A stretch of 64,000 bases of DNA. Source: Verrucomicrobiota bacterium (lineage in GTDB: Bacteria > Verrucomicrobiota > Verrucomicrobiia > Limisphaerales > Pedosphaeraceae). Positions 1-8,762 of this stretch are shown in pieces. Where the stretch lies: the NCBI GenBank assembly GCA_021325145.1, contig JAJPHR010000080.1, positions 47,983-111,982 of the forward strand. Direction: 5' to 3'. Below the pieces are notes generated by a model. The model did not search any database and had not been told where the DNA came from. It saw nothing but the letters and a program-made list of their open reading frames with translations. The position numbers were made by a program, and so were the translations under genes. Position 1 is the stretch's first letter; every line of letters starts with the position of its first letter.

Positions 1-1
1 C

Positions 2-583
2 GAAATCATCGGCGTCATTGTCAACAAGGTGCTCGGGTCAAAGATCGAATACATCACCGATTTCGCGCGGCGCGGGTTTCGGCGCAAGGGTTTGGAATTG
101 CTCGGCGTGATTCCGCACCAGGCGGTGCTCTCCAGCCCGACTATTGGCCTAATCCGTGAGGAACTGGGCGCGGAATCGCTCAATCAGGCCGAGGGGCTCG
201 GCAATTTGGTGGAAGGCGTCGCCGTCGGAGCCATGGGCGCTCACAATGCCATGGGTTTCTTCAAGCGTGGCGTTCTATTGATCACGCCAGGTGATCGCGA
301 AGACATCATTCTGGCCGCCTGCACCAGTTTGGACGGCCAAAGCTCGGAGACCATGTCCGGCATCGTGCTGACCGGAAACCTGCGCCCCAGCTCGAGCGTG
401 CTCAAGGTAATCCGCGCCATGCCGATCCCCGTCCTCCTTTCCCCCGAGGACAGTTACGAAGTCGCTTCGAAGGTCCACGATCTGACCGTGAAAACGCGCC
501 CCGGCGATGCGCAAAAAATCACACTCATCCGCGACTTGATCGCGCAAAACGTGGACGTGAAGAAAATTCTGGCGTCGCTATGA
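2..583 (+). CDS. DRTGG-domain / phosphotransacetylase N-terminal-like protein (5' end missing)
   Basis: The frame is open to the left edge, so the N-terminus lies outside the window. The first visible residues, EIIGVIVNKV, match the end of a dethiobiotin-synthase-like P-loop fold (the AAA_26 module). About 100 residues further on, an ITPGDREDIILAA segment is typical of the DRTGG domain, which accompanies this fold in Pta-like and CBS-linked proteins. The role of these proteins is poorly known; a regulatory or nucleotide-sensing function is the usual guess, and no phosphotransacetylase catalytic domain follows. The stop overlaps the hisC start as ATGA, which implies translational coupling. Domain call is fairly sure; function is not. 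Confidence 0.75.
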   Translation, partial: EIIGVIVNKVLGSKIEYITDFARRGFRRKGLELLGVIPHQAVLSSPTIGLIREELGAESLNQAEGLGNLVEGVAVGAMGAHNAMGFFKRGVLLITPGDREDIILAACTSLDGQSSETMSGIVLTGNLRPSSSVLKVIRAMPIPVLLSPEDSYEVASKVHDLTVKTRPGDAQKITLIRDLIAQNVDVKKILASL

Positions 584-1680
584 CCGCTCCCCTGCCCTTC
601 AATCCAGCATTAAAAAACGTTCCGGTTTACCAACCAGGCCGGCCCATTGAGGAAGTCGCCCGCGAACTTGGCCTGCCCGCATCCGACATCATCAAGCTGG
701 CATCGAACGAGAACCCGTTCGGCCCTTCGCCCGCGGCGCTCGCGGCCATGCAGCAAGTTCTAACCCACCTTCACCTTTACCCCGATGGCAACGCGTTCTA
801 TCTCAAACAAAGGCTCGCGCAGAAACTGAACCTCGAACCCCGCCATCTCATTCTCGGCAACGGCTCCAACGAGATCATCGAATTCGCCGGTCATGCCATG
901 ATGGGGCCAGGCACTGATGTCATCGTCTCGCAATACTGCTTCGCTGTTTATCCCATCGTCGCCCATCTGTTCGGCGCGAATCTTGTCACCGTCCCTGCCC
1001 GCAACTTCGGCCACGATCTCCCGGCGATGCTCGCCGCCATCACGCCACAAACGCGCGTGATGTTTGTGGCCAATCCCAATAACCCCACCGGCACCCTCGC
1101 GCCGCGCGAGCACGTCGTCCGGCTGGTCAAAGAAGTTCCCGACCACGTCCTGCTAGCGATGGACGAAGCCTACATCGAGTTTCTGAACGACCCGGTCGAT
1201 CTGCTGCCACTCATTCGCAGCGGCCAGAAACGAAATCTCCTGATCATGCGGACGTTTTCGAAAATTTTTGGCCTGGCCGGCTTGCGGCTCGGTTACGGAA
1301 TCGGGCACCCCGACTTGATCGCCGCCCTGGAAAAAGTCCGGCAGCCCTTCAACATCAATGCCATCGCACAAGCCGCCGCGCTCGCCGCGCTCGATGATGC
1401 CGAACACATCCGCCGCACCCAGGCCAATAACGCGCAAGGCCTGAAATTCTTTGAGCAGGCGCTCGCACAAATGGACCTTGAGATTATTCCTTCCTCGGCA
1501 AATTTTATTCTCGCGCGCGTCGGCGATGGCCAGCGCGTGTTCAACGAACTCCAAAAGCTCGGCATCATCGTGCGCCCGCTCGGCGGCTATCAACTGCCGG
1601 AATGGATTCGGATTTCCATCGGGACGCCACAGGAAAACGAACGCTGCCTCCAGGCTTTGAAAAAGGCGCTGAATAAATAA
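580..1680 (+). CDS. hisC: Histidinol-phosphate aminotransferase
   Basis: PLP-dependent fold-type I aminotransferase of 366 residues, the usual length for HisC. It transfers an amino group from glutamate to imidazole-acetol phosphate in histidine synthesis. Visible motifs are SNENPFGPSP near the N-terminus, NPNNPTGT around residue 165, DEAYIEF, and the Schiff-base lysine K228 in TFSKIFGLAGLRLGYG. The ATG overlaps the stop of the upstream DRTGG gene by four bases. No other his genes are present, so it belongs to a scattered pathway. Paralogues acting on aromatic amino acids share the fold, but the motifs fit HisC best. Confidence 0.93.
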   Translation: MTAPLPFNPALKNVPVYQPGRPIEEVARELGLPASDIIKLASNENPFGPSPAALAAMQQVLTHLHLYPDGNAFYLKQRLAQKLNLEPRHLILGNGSNEIIEFAGHAMMGPGTDVIVSQYCFAVYPIVAHLFGANLVTVPARNFGHDLPAMLAAITPQTRVMFVANPNNPTGTLAPREHVVRLVKEVPDHVLLAMDEAYIEFLNDPVDLLPLIRSGQKRNLLIMRTFSKIFGLAGLRLGYGIGHPDLIAALEKVRQPFNINAIAQAAALAALDDAEHIRRTQANNAQGLKFFEQALAQMDLEIIPSSANFILARVGDGQRVFNELQKLGIIVRPLGGYQLPEWIRISIGTPQENERCLQALKKALNK

Positions 1681-1739
1681 GGTTGAATCCCGCTGGAAAG
1701 CGATTACTTATCAAGCAAGCAAATTGATCAGAACTAAAA

Positions 1740-3020
1740 GTGAAACCTACTGACCTGCGGGGCATCCTGCAATACATCCCGCGCTTCCGCGAGAAAACCT
1801 TCATCATTAGCATCGACGGCGCGATCGTCACTGATGAAAACTTCGCCAACATCCTGCTGGACGTCGCGGTCTTGCGTTCACTGAATATTCGCGTGGTGCT
1901 GGCGCACGGCGCGGCAGCCCAGGTGAAGGCCCTCGCTGATGAACAGCACGTCAAAGCCTCGGACCTCGACGGCAGCGGCGTGACGGACGCCGAAACCTTG
2001 AAGCTCGCGCTGACCGCCGCCAACCGCCTGACCCACGAAATTCTTGAAGGACTTTCCGCCAATGACCTTCGCGCCGCCAGCAGCAACGCGGTCACTGCGC
2101 ATCCCCTGGGCATCATCCAGGGCGTGGATCATCTCTTCACCGGCAAGGTCGAACGCATCGATGTCGATCTGCTCCAAACGCTGCTCAGCCAAGGCATCGT
2201 TCCCGTCATCCCTCCGCTCGGGTTCGACGGCGACGGCAAGACTTACCGCGTCAACTCTGACAGCGTTGCGGTGGCGGTCGCCGACGCGCTCAAGGCCATC
2301 AAGCTGATTTACATCACCTCGTACGACGGTTTGATCCATCAAGGCGAACTGATCCGCCAGTTGCTGGTCGCCGACCTGAATGCCATGCTGCAAAAGCCCG
2401 GTTTCGCGCCGGAAATGGTTTCCAAGGCGCGCCACGCCGCCGCCGCCTGCAACGCCGGGGTCCAGCGCGTCCACATCATTAACGGACGCGTTGATGAAGG
2501 GCTGTTGGCGGAAGTGTTTTCCAATGAAGGGATTGGAACGTTGATTTACGCCAACGAATATCAGCAGGTGCGGCCCGCCAAGAAAAAAGACATCCGCAGC
2601 ATCCAGATGCTGACAAAGAATTCAGTCGAGAGCGCCGAGTTGCTCAAACGCACGCGGACGACGATCGAAAAACAGTTGAACGATTATTACATCTTTGAAA
2701 TCGATCGCAACCCGGTGGCCTGCGTGGCGCTGCATATCTATCCCGAGTTCAAGAAAGGCGAACTCGCCTGCCTTTACGTCAGCCCTTCACACGAAAACCA
2801 AGGCATTGGCCAAAAGCTGTTGCAGTTCGCCGAAAACAAGGCCCGCGAAAGCGGCCTAAACGAGTTGCTGGCTCTTTCCACCCAGGCGTTCACCTATTTC
2901 CAATCCAAGGGCGGCTTCTCCGAAGGCACCCCGGATGATCTGCCTCCCGTCCGGCGCGAGAAGTACGACCAAAGCGGGCGCAACTCCAAAGTGCTGGTGA
3001 AGAGGTTGGTGAAGACGTGA
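1740..3020 (+). CDS. argA: Amino-acid N-acetyltransferase (N-acetylglutamate synthase)
   Basis: 426 residues with the classical ArgA layout: an amino-acid-kinase fold (about 1-285) and a C-terminal GNAT domain (about 290-426). It makes N-acetylglutamate from glutamate and acetyl-CoA, the first step of arginine synthesis. The kinase-like half starts RGILQYIPRFREKTFIISID and carries the GAAAQVKAL segment; the acetyl-CoA loop is SHENQGIGQKLL. A GTG start is used, 59 bp after hisC. In this family the kinase-like half usually binds arginine as feedback inhibitor (family knowledge). A hairpin with a 7-bp stem (3045-3064) follows the stop but has no U-run. Confidence 0.92.
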   Translation: MKPTDLRGILQYIPRFREKTFIISIDGAIVTDENFANILLDVAVLRSLNIRVVLAHGAAAQVKALADEQHVKASDLDGSGVTDAETLKLALTAANRLTHEILEGLSANDLRAASSNAVTAHPLGIIQGVDHLFTGKVERIDVDLLQTLLSQGIVPVIPPLGFDGDGKTYRVNSDSVAVAVADALKAIKLIYITSYDGLIHQGELIRQLLVADLNAMLQKPGFAPEMVSKARHAAAACNAGVQRVHIINGRVDEGLLAEVFSNEGIGTLIYANEYQQVRPAKKKDIRSIQMLTKNSVESAELLKRTRTTIEKQLNDYYIFEIDRNPVACVALHIYPEFKKGELACLYVSPSHENQGIGQKLLQFAENKARESGLNELLALSTQAFTYFQSKGGFSEGTPDDLPPVRREKYDQSGRNSKVLVKRLVKT

Positions 3021-3287
3021 GGGCGCTCTCGGCGCAGTGCGCAGCGCAGAATTCCAGTTCTGCGTGAACATGAGAAGCATCGTGTTCATTTGGACTCGCC
3101 TACGAAAACCCTGAACATCAGGCCGGTATCAGAGTGGGAAACCCCGTGTGGCGCACTTCGAAGAGGCACCCATCAGGCTTGATATTAAGTGTCGAGATAC
3201 AACCGCACCGCCATCCCCTTTTATGTTGCAACGAACCGTTGCCCTTGATTAACTACCATCGTAGCAGAAGGTTGAGCGGTATCCATA

Positions 3288-3578
3288 TTGAGTTCTGAAA
3301 TACACCTTGAGCTTATGGAACTAATAAAAAAGGAAAGCAAAGAGAGCAAATGGGAGACGGCAATCATCCATCAACTCTACTCCCAACCCGGTCACGAAGC
3401 GATTCTAACCCCGGCAATGTTCAATCCGCCCATCTTGCTCAGTAACATTCAACGCATTGGGCTGGCGCTCAAAGGCAAGGGTCTCACCACCGGACCAGAC
3501 CGGCGAATGGGCGGCTGGCACTTGAGACTATTGCCGGCGGGCATTCAATTCTGCCAGGGCATCCAGACCGCAAAATAA
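3288..3578 (+). CDS. Small hypothetical protein
   Basis: A 96-residue frame opening with TTG at 3288; an in-frame ATG at 3315 would give 87 residues. The composition is protein-like, with a charged helix (ELIKKESKESKWETAIIHQL), then a mixed segment and SNIQRIGLALKGKG. I recognise no family. It stands alone between argA and a convergent gene and has no clear ribosome binding site. It could be a small winged-helix-like protein or a remnant; coding status is only moderately likely. Confidence 0.4.
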   Translation: MSSEIHLELMELIKKESKESKWETAIIHQLYSQPGHEAILTPAMFNPPILLSNIQRIGLALKGKGLTTGPDRRMGGWHLRLLPAGIQFCQGIQTAK

Positions 3579-3625
3579 GCAAGCGACCGGCATCCAATCG
3601 CAGCGCCTTGCGAATTCCGCCAGGG

Positions 3626-3723
3626 CTTGGAGTGCGGCGCCATGGCGGCGCTTTCGAACAGCCCACACCTGTCCGAACTGCGAATGCCTTGCTCAAAGCG
3701 GAACTATCATTGCGCACTCCAAG
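3626..3723. repeat. MITE-like element with 11-bp terminal inverted repeats
   Basis: CTTGGAGTGCG at 3626-3636 is exactly inverted at 3713-3723 as CGCACTCCAAG. The 98-bp interior begins with a GGCGCCATGGCGGCGC palindromic stretch. The element sits between two convergent genes. A related half-element, CTTTGGAGTGCG followed by CGCAGCAACG, lies near 4843-4871. Size and ends resemble a non-autonomous miniature element, but I cannot see a target-site duplication. Confidence 0.5.
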
Positions 3724-3747
3724 GCACCAGTTGCGCGCCACCCCATT

Positions 3748-4701
3748 TCAATTTCGATGCGCCTTGTGGCAGGCGGCGCACGTATCGTTGAGCCGCTGAA
3801 AAGACGCGTCAGCTTTCAAGTCCGCTGTGGGAACGAGCATTAGAGAGGCGTGCAGTTCGCTGGCTTCTTGTTCGGCGCGAGCCAACTTTCCCTGAAAATC
3901 CGCGCCGCGCTTTTCGGCGATGGGAGACCGCGCAAGTTCCTTGAACAATTCGTCCAACAGCAACGCCTCATGAGCCGGGTCAAGGTCGGGATTGGATGCG
4001 GGCGGGTGATAGCCGGCCTTCTTGATCAATTTTAGATGATCAAACCGTTCGTCGATCTGAACCATGATGTCGGCCAGCGGCGGAACCGGGGACGTTTCGG
4101 GGAAATCCTCGGGAACCGCTTTCAGAGCTTCCGCCGACGGCGGATGAAATGCTCCGACTGTTTTGTAGAGGCCGGGATAATTCGTAGCTGTCCCGGCAAG
4201 TCGCAACCAGGATACTGCCTCTTCCGGCGTCCACCCTTCCATGCCCATGCAGATCACCGCCGCACCGGCGGGTCCGCGGTGCAAACCATGATGGCAATGA
4301 ACGAAAATGGGACCCGGCAGGGTTTCCGCGGCCTTAACCAGGCGGATGGCCTGGTTCGTCGGGACACCGTCATAGCCAAACGGCAGATGCACGTAACGTA
4401 TTCCGTGGCGTCGGGCCGCCTCGACATCGGGCTTTGCGCCATCAACGGTAATAATGGTTTTGATGCCGCGCGCCTGGAGGTCGGCGAACGCAGCGTCGCC
4501 CTCCGGCGACGAACCGGAGAAGATTTTCCCGCTGAGTTGATAGAAATTTTCTATCCCCGTAGCTTTGAGCGGATGAATGGTGGCTGGCACTGCGTCGCGT
4601 TGGTCCGGCGCATTCGTTGACAAATTCTGGGCGTGCAGCCGTGGAATAGTGACAAGACTCAACAGAACCGGCAGGATCCATTTCGTGGTTAGGAACTTCA
4701 T
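3748..4701 (-). CDS. Exported dual-specificity-phosphatase-like protein with C-terminal haem c motif
   Basis: 317 residues from the chosen ATG at 4701, which puts a clean signal peptide (MKFLTTKWILPVLLSLVTIP, cleavage after LHAQ) at the N-terminus; the longer frame upstream looks like intergenic sequence. The middle is a cysteine-phosphatase fold with P-loop HCHHGLHRG (C136, R142) and a plausible general acid, D111, in PFGYDGVP. The last ten residues carry CAACH (C308, C311, H312), the haem c attachment motif, placed at the extreme C-terminus as in cytochrome c'. Helical sequence before it (about 230-305) could be the four-helix bundle. It should act in the periplasm. No redox partner is adjacent. 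Phosphatase fold is sure, haem binding likely, substrate unknown. Confidence 0.72.
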   Translation of the reverse strand: MKFLTTKWILPVLLSLVTIPRLHAQNLSTNAPDQRDAVPATIHPLKATGIENFYQLSGKIFSGSSPEGDAAFADLQARGIKTIITVDGAKPDVEAARRHGIRYVHLPFGYDGVPTNQAIRLVKAAETLPGPIFVHCHHGLHRGPAGAAVICMGMEGWTPEEAVSWLRLAGTATNYPGLYKTVGAFHPPSAEALKAVPEDFPETSPVPPLADIMVQIDERFDHLKLIKKAGYHPPASNPDLDPAHEALLLDELFKELARSPIAEKRGADFQGKLARAEQEASELHASLMLVPTADLKADASFQRLNDTCAACHKAHRN

Positions 4702-5262
4702 ATATGGCCGCAGCGATTCTGCGCGAGCATGAAGCTTTTGACCATCCGAAAGCAAATTCGTTCCTTGGAAAATTCCAGGTTTTCCACCCCCGCATGCGGG
4801 CGAACTTGATACTGCCCCGATCCATGGCATGACGGACGCTTCTTTGGAGTGCGCCCGTCCCCGGGCGCAGCAACGTTTGAGATGCAACCGCTCGGGTTTT
4901 GTTCAGGATATTCGAATAAATGCGGCTTGCTGCGCCGAGGACGGTCGCGCTCCTTACAGGGGCAAGGTTCAAGCGGCACTTCCTGCCAACGCACATATAT
5001 GGGTGCATCTCAATGTCTCTGGTAGGGATGGCGCGCTGCGCCGTCCCCGTCGCCGAGCGCAGCGTCAGGCGACGGAACGAATGTTCCAAATCGCCTATCT
5101 TGGCTCACATGTTCCGCCCGCTGGAACGCGGGCGGGGACATCGCAGCGCGATGTCCCTACCTTTCCGGTCGAGCTGCGCCCAGGTATATGCAGGAGATGA
5201 CAAATCGGTTCGATGGTGTTTATTATATCCATGTGTGAACGCAGATACTTGCGGGGCCGTGC
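4702..5262. other. Intergenic stretch upstream of malQ
   Basis: No convincing gene. It holds the divergent promoters of the phosphatase gene (-) and malQ (+), a half-copy of the CTTTGGAGTGCG repeat near 4843-4871, and the 141-bp hairpin element at 5021-5161. Short frames on both strands are rich in Arg, Cys and Pro, as expected of non-coding GC-rich DNA. Confidence 0.6.
5021..5161. repeat. Composite hairpin element bounded by inverted 10-bp-stem hairpins
   Basis: The left end is GGTAGGGA followed by a hairpin (GGGATGGCGC / GCGCCGTCCC, loop GCT, 5024-5046). The right end is a perfect 10-bp-stem hairpin (GGGACATCGC-AGC-GCGATGTCCC, 5135-5157) followed by TACC, so the two ends are inverted copies of each other. 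Inside are three more palindromes: CGTCGCC...GGCGACG, GGAACGAATGTTCC, and a CCCGCTGGAACGCGGGCGGG segment. The right part recurs at 29364-29460, and a core recurs inverted at 56209-56234. It has no coding capacity. Confidence 0.7.
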
Positions 5263-8028
5263 ATGAAGCTGACTTTTCAGTTGCGTTTCCATACCGAGCC
5301 CGGCCAGTCGCTCTTTCTCACGGGGAACCATCCGATGTTGGGGAATGGAGATTTCGTCAAGGCCATTCCCTTGCACTATTTGAATGAAGATTTTTGGTCG
5401 GTCACTCTCGATTTCCCCCCCGACGCTGTCCCCGATGCCAAAATCACTTACAATTACATTCTCCAAAATCCGGATGGCTCGCTGATCTACGATTGGGGCT
5501 CGGACAAAACGGTGAACCCCGCCGCCTTCCAGCAAGAGGAATTGTTGTTCCTCGATGCCTGGAACCACGCCGGCTTTTTTGAAAATGCTTTTTACACTGA
5601 ACCGTTCAAGGAGGTGCTGCTCAAGCGCGGAACGACTGAACCTCGGCCATCTCTGCCCGAAGCGACCCACACCTTCAAGGTCAAAGCGCCGCTTCTTCAA
5701 AAAGGGCAGACCCTCTGCCTGCTCGGAAACATCCCCGCGCTCCATTCGTGGAATACGACTGCGCCAATCCTTCTCCGCCGCGATGTCAGCAATGAGTTCT
5801 TCACCACCGGGCTTGACCTAAGTCAGGCAACTTTTCCCCTTCAATACAAATATGGCGTTTATGATGCCGACCGCCGCAAATTCATCACTTATGAAGACGT
5901 AACCGTCAGGAAACTGAACGATACCACCGGTCCGCGCAAACACACCATCGTGAACGACGGCTTCGCGGTCCTTCCCTCGACGACCTGGAAAGGCGCGGGC
6001 GTGGCAATTCCTGTTTTTTCGTTGCGAAGCGAAAGCAGTTTTGGCATCGGCGAGTTTGCCGACTTGAAATTGCTGGTGGATTGGAGCCGGGCGGCCGGTT
6101 TGAAACTCATCCAGATTCTACCGATCAACGACACGACCTCGACCTTTACGCGGACAGATTCCTATCCCTATGCCGCGATTTCCGCGTTTGCACTAAACCC
6201 GGTTTACCTGAATTTGGCCCGCATGGCCACCGACAAGAACAAGGCATTGTTGAAGGATTTGGAGGACGAGCGCAAACGGTTGAACGCGCTGGAAGCGATC
6301 GATTATGAGGCCGTCCTCAAATTGAAATTTCAATTCCTCAAACGAATCTATCCCTCGCAAAAATCCGCCACCTTGAAAAGCAAGGGTTACCGGGAGTTTT
6401 ACGAGCAGAATAAACATTGGCTGCTTCCGTATGCGGTGTTCTGCCATTTGCGCGACCAGTACGGAACCTCCGACTTCCAGCGTTGGCCTGCACATCGTCG
6501 ATACCATGCCGAAGCAGCGGCTGCGCTGAACGCACCGCGTTCCGAAGCCGCCGATGCCATTGGCTTCTATTGTTTCATCCAGTACCACCTGCACCTTCAA
6601 CTGCGTGAAGCAACGGACTATGCGCACCGCCAGGGCATCATCCTCAAAGGGGACATTCCCATCGGCATCTCCCGCACCGGAGTCGATGCGTGGCAACAGC
6701 CGGAATTGTATCATATGGAACTGCAGGCGGGCGCGCCGCCGGACGATTTCGGAATCAAAGGCCAAAACTGGAGTTTTCCCACTTACCATTGGGAACGAAT
6801 GAAGGAAGACGACAGCTTTGCCTGGTGGAAGCAGCGCTTCGAGCAGATGAGCCATTACTTCGATGCCTTCCGAATCGATCATATTCTGGGGTTTTTCCGG
6901 ATTTGGAGCATTCCGCTGGATGCGGTCGAAGGCATTTTGGGACATTTTATGCCGGCAATTCCAGTCCAGCTCGAGGAATTTCAGAACTGCGGCATCTGGT
7001 TCGATTATGATCGTTACGTGAAGCCGTATATTACGGATGAAATATTGCGCGAGGTGTTTGGCCAGAATAGCGAACGCGTGAAGAAAGAGTTTCTGGTGAG
7101 CGCTCAACCTCCGCCTGCCCAGGGAGAGAGAGGAATAAATGGTTCAAGCCAATATGCGCTGAAACATGAGTTTGCCACCCAGCGTCAGGTGGAAGCGCAC
7201 TTTGCCGGTCTGGAAGCAAATGAGTGCAATGAGAGAATCAAAATCGGCTTGTACGATTTGATCAGCAATGTCATTCTGATCGAGGTCCAAGGGTCGGAAG
7301 GACGGCAATTCCACTTCCGGTTCACGATGGACAAGACAGCTTCCTTCAGGCATCTCGATGCAAACACGCAAGCGCAGCTAAAGGTCCTTTACATAGACTT
7401 CTTCTTCCGCCGCCAGGACAATTTTTGGGCAAAGGAAGCCATGGAGAAGCTTCCGGCGCTCAAGCGCTCGACCAATATGTTGGTTTGCGGTGAAGACCTG
7501 GGCTTGGTTCCAGCGTGCGTTCCCGAGGTGATGAAGCAACTTGGCTTGCTGACCCTCGAAGTCCAGCGCATGCCCAAGGATTCCGCCCTCGAATTCGGGC
7601 AGCTTGACCGTGCGCCTTACCTGAGCGTTGTCACGCCGGGCACGCATGACATGAGCACGATCCGCGGTTGGTGGGAGGAGGATCGAAGCCGCACGCAGAA
7701 ATTTTACAACACGGAACTCGCTCAACCCGGCGATGCCCCCCTCACCTGCGAAGCCTGGATCAACAAAGCCATTATTCTACAGCACCTGGATTCCCCGGCC
7801 ATGTGGAGTATCTTCCCACTGCAGGACCTGCTGGGCATGGATGAAAAACTAAGGCGCAAAAACCCTGCCGACGAACGCATCAACGTCCCGGCAAACCCGC
7901 GCAATTACTGGCAATACCGCATGCATTTGACGCTGGAATCGTTGCTCCAGGCGCGCGAGTTCAATGAGGAGTTGAATCGGTTTATCAGCCAGACAAATCG
8001 CACGGGGTTGGAAACCCGAAGGCATTGA
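5263..8028 (+). CDS. malQ: 4-alpha-glucanotransferase, DPE2-type with two N-terminal CBM20 domains
   Basis: 921 residues, matching the plant/bacterial DPE2 layout: two starch-binding CBM20 modules (about 1-115 and 130-245) and a GH77 disproportionating-enzyme barrel. It moves glucan chains between maltose-type donors and glycogen-like acceptors. Catalytic residues fit GH77: nucleophile D539 in FRIDHILGFF, acid/base E744 in CGEDLGLVP, and D796 in GTHDMST. Residues 612-629 (VSAQPPPAQGERGINGSS) form a low-complexity insertion that looks like a translated repeat. It probably acts in cytoplasmic glycogen/maltose turnover. No other glycogen genes are adjacent. Confidence 0.92.
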   Translation: MKLTFQLRFHTEPGQSLFLTGNHPMLGNGDFVKAIPLHYLNEDFWSVTLDFPPDAVPDAKITYNYILQNPDGSLIYDWGSDKTVNPAAFQQEELLFLDAWNHAGFFENAFYTEPFKEVLLKRGTTEPRPSLPEATHTFKVKAPLLQKGQTLCLLGNIPALHSWNTTAPILLRRDVSNEFFTTGLDLSQATFPLQYKYGVYDADRRKFITYEDVTVRKLNDTTGPRKHTIVNDGFAVLPSTTWKGAGVAIPVFSLRSESSFGIGEFADLKLLVDWSRAAGLKLIQILPINDTTSTFTRTDSYPYAAISAFALNPVYLNLARMATDKNKALLKDLEDERKRLNALEAIDYEAVLKLKFQFLKRIYPSQKSATLKSKGYREFYEQNKHWLLPYAVFCHLRDQYGTSDFQRWPAHRRYHAEAAAALNAPRSEAADAIGFYCFIQYHLHLQLREATDYAHRQGIILKGDIPIGISRTGVDAWQQPELYHMELQAGAPPDDFGIKGQNWSFPTYHWERMKEDDSFAWWKQRFEQMSHYFDAFRIDHILGFFRIWSIPLDAVEGILGHFMPAIPVQLEEFQNCGIWFDYDRYVKPYITDEILREVFGQNSERVKKEFLVSAQPPPAQGERGINGSSQYALKHEFATQRQVEAHFAGLEANECNERIKIGLYDLISNVILIEVQGSEGRQFHFRFTMDKTASFRHLDANTQAQLKVLYIDFFFRRQDNFWAKEAMEKLPALKRSTNMLVCGEDLGLVPACVPEVMKQLGLLTLEVQRMPKDSALEFGQLDRAPYLSVVTPGTHDMSTIRGWWEEDRSRTQKFYNTELAQPGDAPLTCEAWINKAIILQHLDSPAMWSIFPLQDLLGMDEKLRRKNPADERINVPANPRNYWQYRMHLTLESLLQAREFNEELNRFISQTNRTGLETRRH

Positions 8029-8052
8029 AAATAACCAGTGCCACCTTCTTTG

Positions 8053-8083
8053 GACATTAGGCATTGGGCATTGGTCATCAACC
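8053..8083. repeat. GGCATTGGGCATTGGTCAT-type intergenic repeat
   Basis: Short low-complexity segment (TTAGGCATTGGGCATTGG followed by TCATC) between malQ and frr. The same ATTGGGCATTGGTCAT string recurs at 31551-31566 at the batD start, so this is a dispersed family member. Confidence 0.5.
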
Positions 8084-8136
8084 CGCCGGTTTGGCCCTAT
8101 ACAGGTGCAGCGTGATTTGGTAAACTTATTTGACTT

Positions 8137-8697
8137 ATGGCACTGGACGACATTCTGCTGGAGACGGAAGAAAAAATGATCAAAACCGAAGAGGTGGTGC
8201 AGCACGAATTCAGCGGCGTGCGCACGGGCAAGGCTTCCCCATCGCTGGTGGAAAACATCCTGGTGGAGGCGTATGGTTCACAGATGCGCATCCGCGAACT
8301 GGGCGGCATCACGACGCCCGAGCCGCGCATGTTGCTGATTCAACCGTGGGACGCCGGCACGGTCCATCCCATCGAGAAGGCCATTCAGAAAAGCAATCTC
8401 GGACTCAATCCCACTGTGGACAAAAAGTTCATCCGCATCGTCCTGCCTGAATTGAGCCAGGAACGGCGCCAGGAGTTCATCAAAGTCGTAAAAAAAATGG
8501 CGGAGGACGGACGCGTCGCCATTCGCCACGTGCGACGCGATGCCATGGAAGCGCTCAAGAAGGACGCCAAAGCCGGCGGCGTGACCGAAGACCAGGTCGA
8601 AGTTGCCGAAAAGGAAGTCCAGAAACTAACCGACGAATATATCGCCAAGATCGACACTCACCTTTCTCACAAGGAGAAGGAAATCATGACGGTGTGA
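8137..8697 (+). CDS. frr: Ribosome recycling factor
   Basis: 186 residues, the standard RRF length. It splits post-termination ribosomes together with EF-G. Family features are the opening helix with EFSGVRTGKASPSLVENI, the ELGGITTPEPRMLLIQPWD hinge region, and the DGRVAIRHVRRDA segment. RRF is usually preceded by pyrH and tsf; here it stands alone after malQ, with no obvious Shine-Dalgarno sequence upstream of the ATG. The call is secure. Confidence 0.96.
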   Translation: MALDDILLETEEKMIKTEEVVQHEFSGVRTGKASPSLVENILVEAYGSQMRIRELGGITTPEPRMLLIQPWDAGTVHPIEKAIQKSNLGLNPTVDKKFIRIVLPELSQERRQEFIKVVKKMAEDGRVAIRHVRRDAMEALKKDAKAGGVTEDQVEVAEKEVQKLTDEYIAKIDTHLSHKEKEIMTV

Positions 8698-8762
8698 GCG
8701 GCCAGAACCCAGACGGCGGCTACGATCTCTTGGAAATTTGGTGGATGAACGAACCCGGATTG

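Noticed and set aside
4702..4887. Longer N-terminus for the phosphatase-cytochrome protein
   Set aside because: It would bury the signal peptide 62 residues inside the protein and translates repeat-like intergenic DNA.
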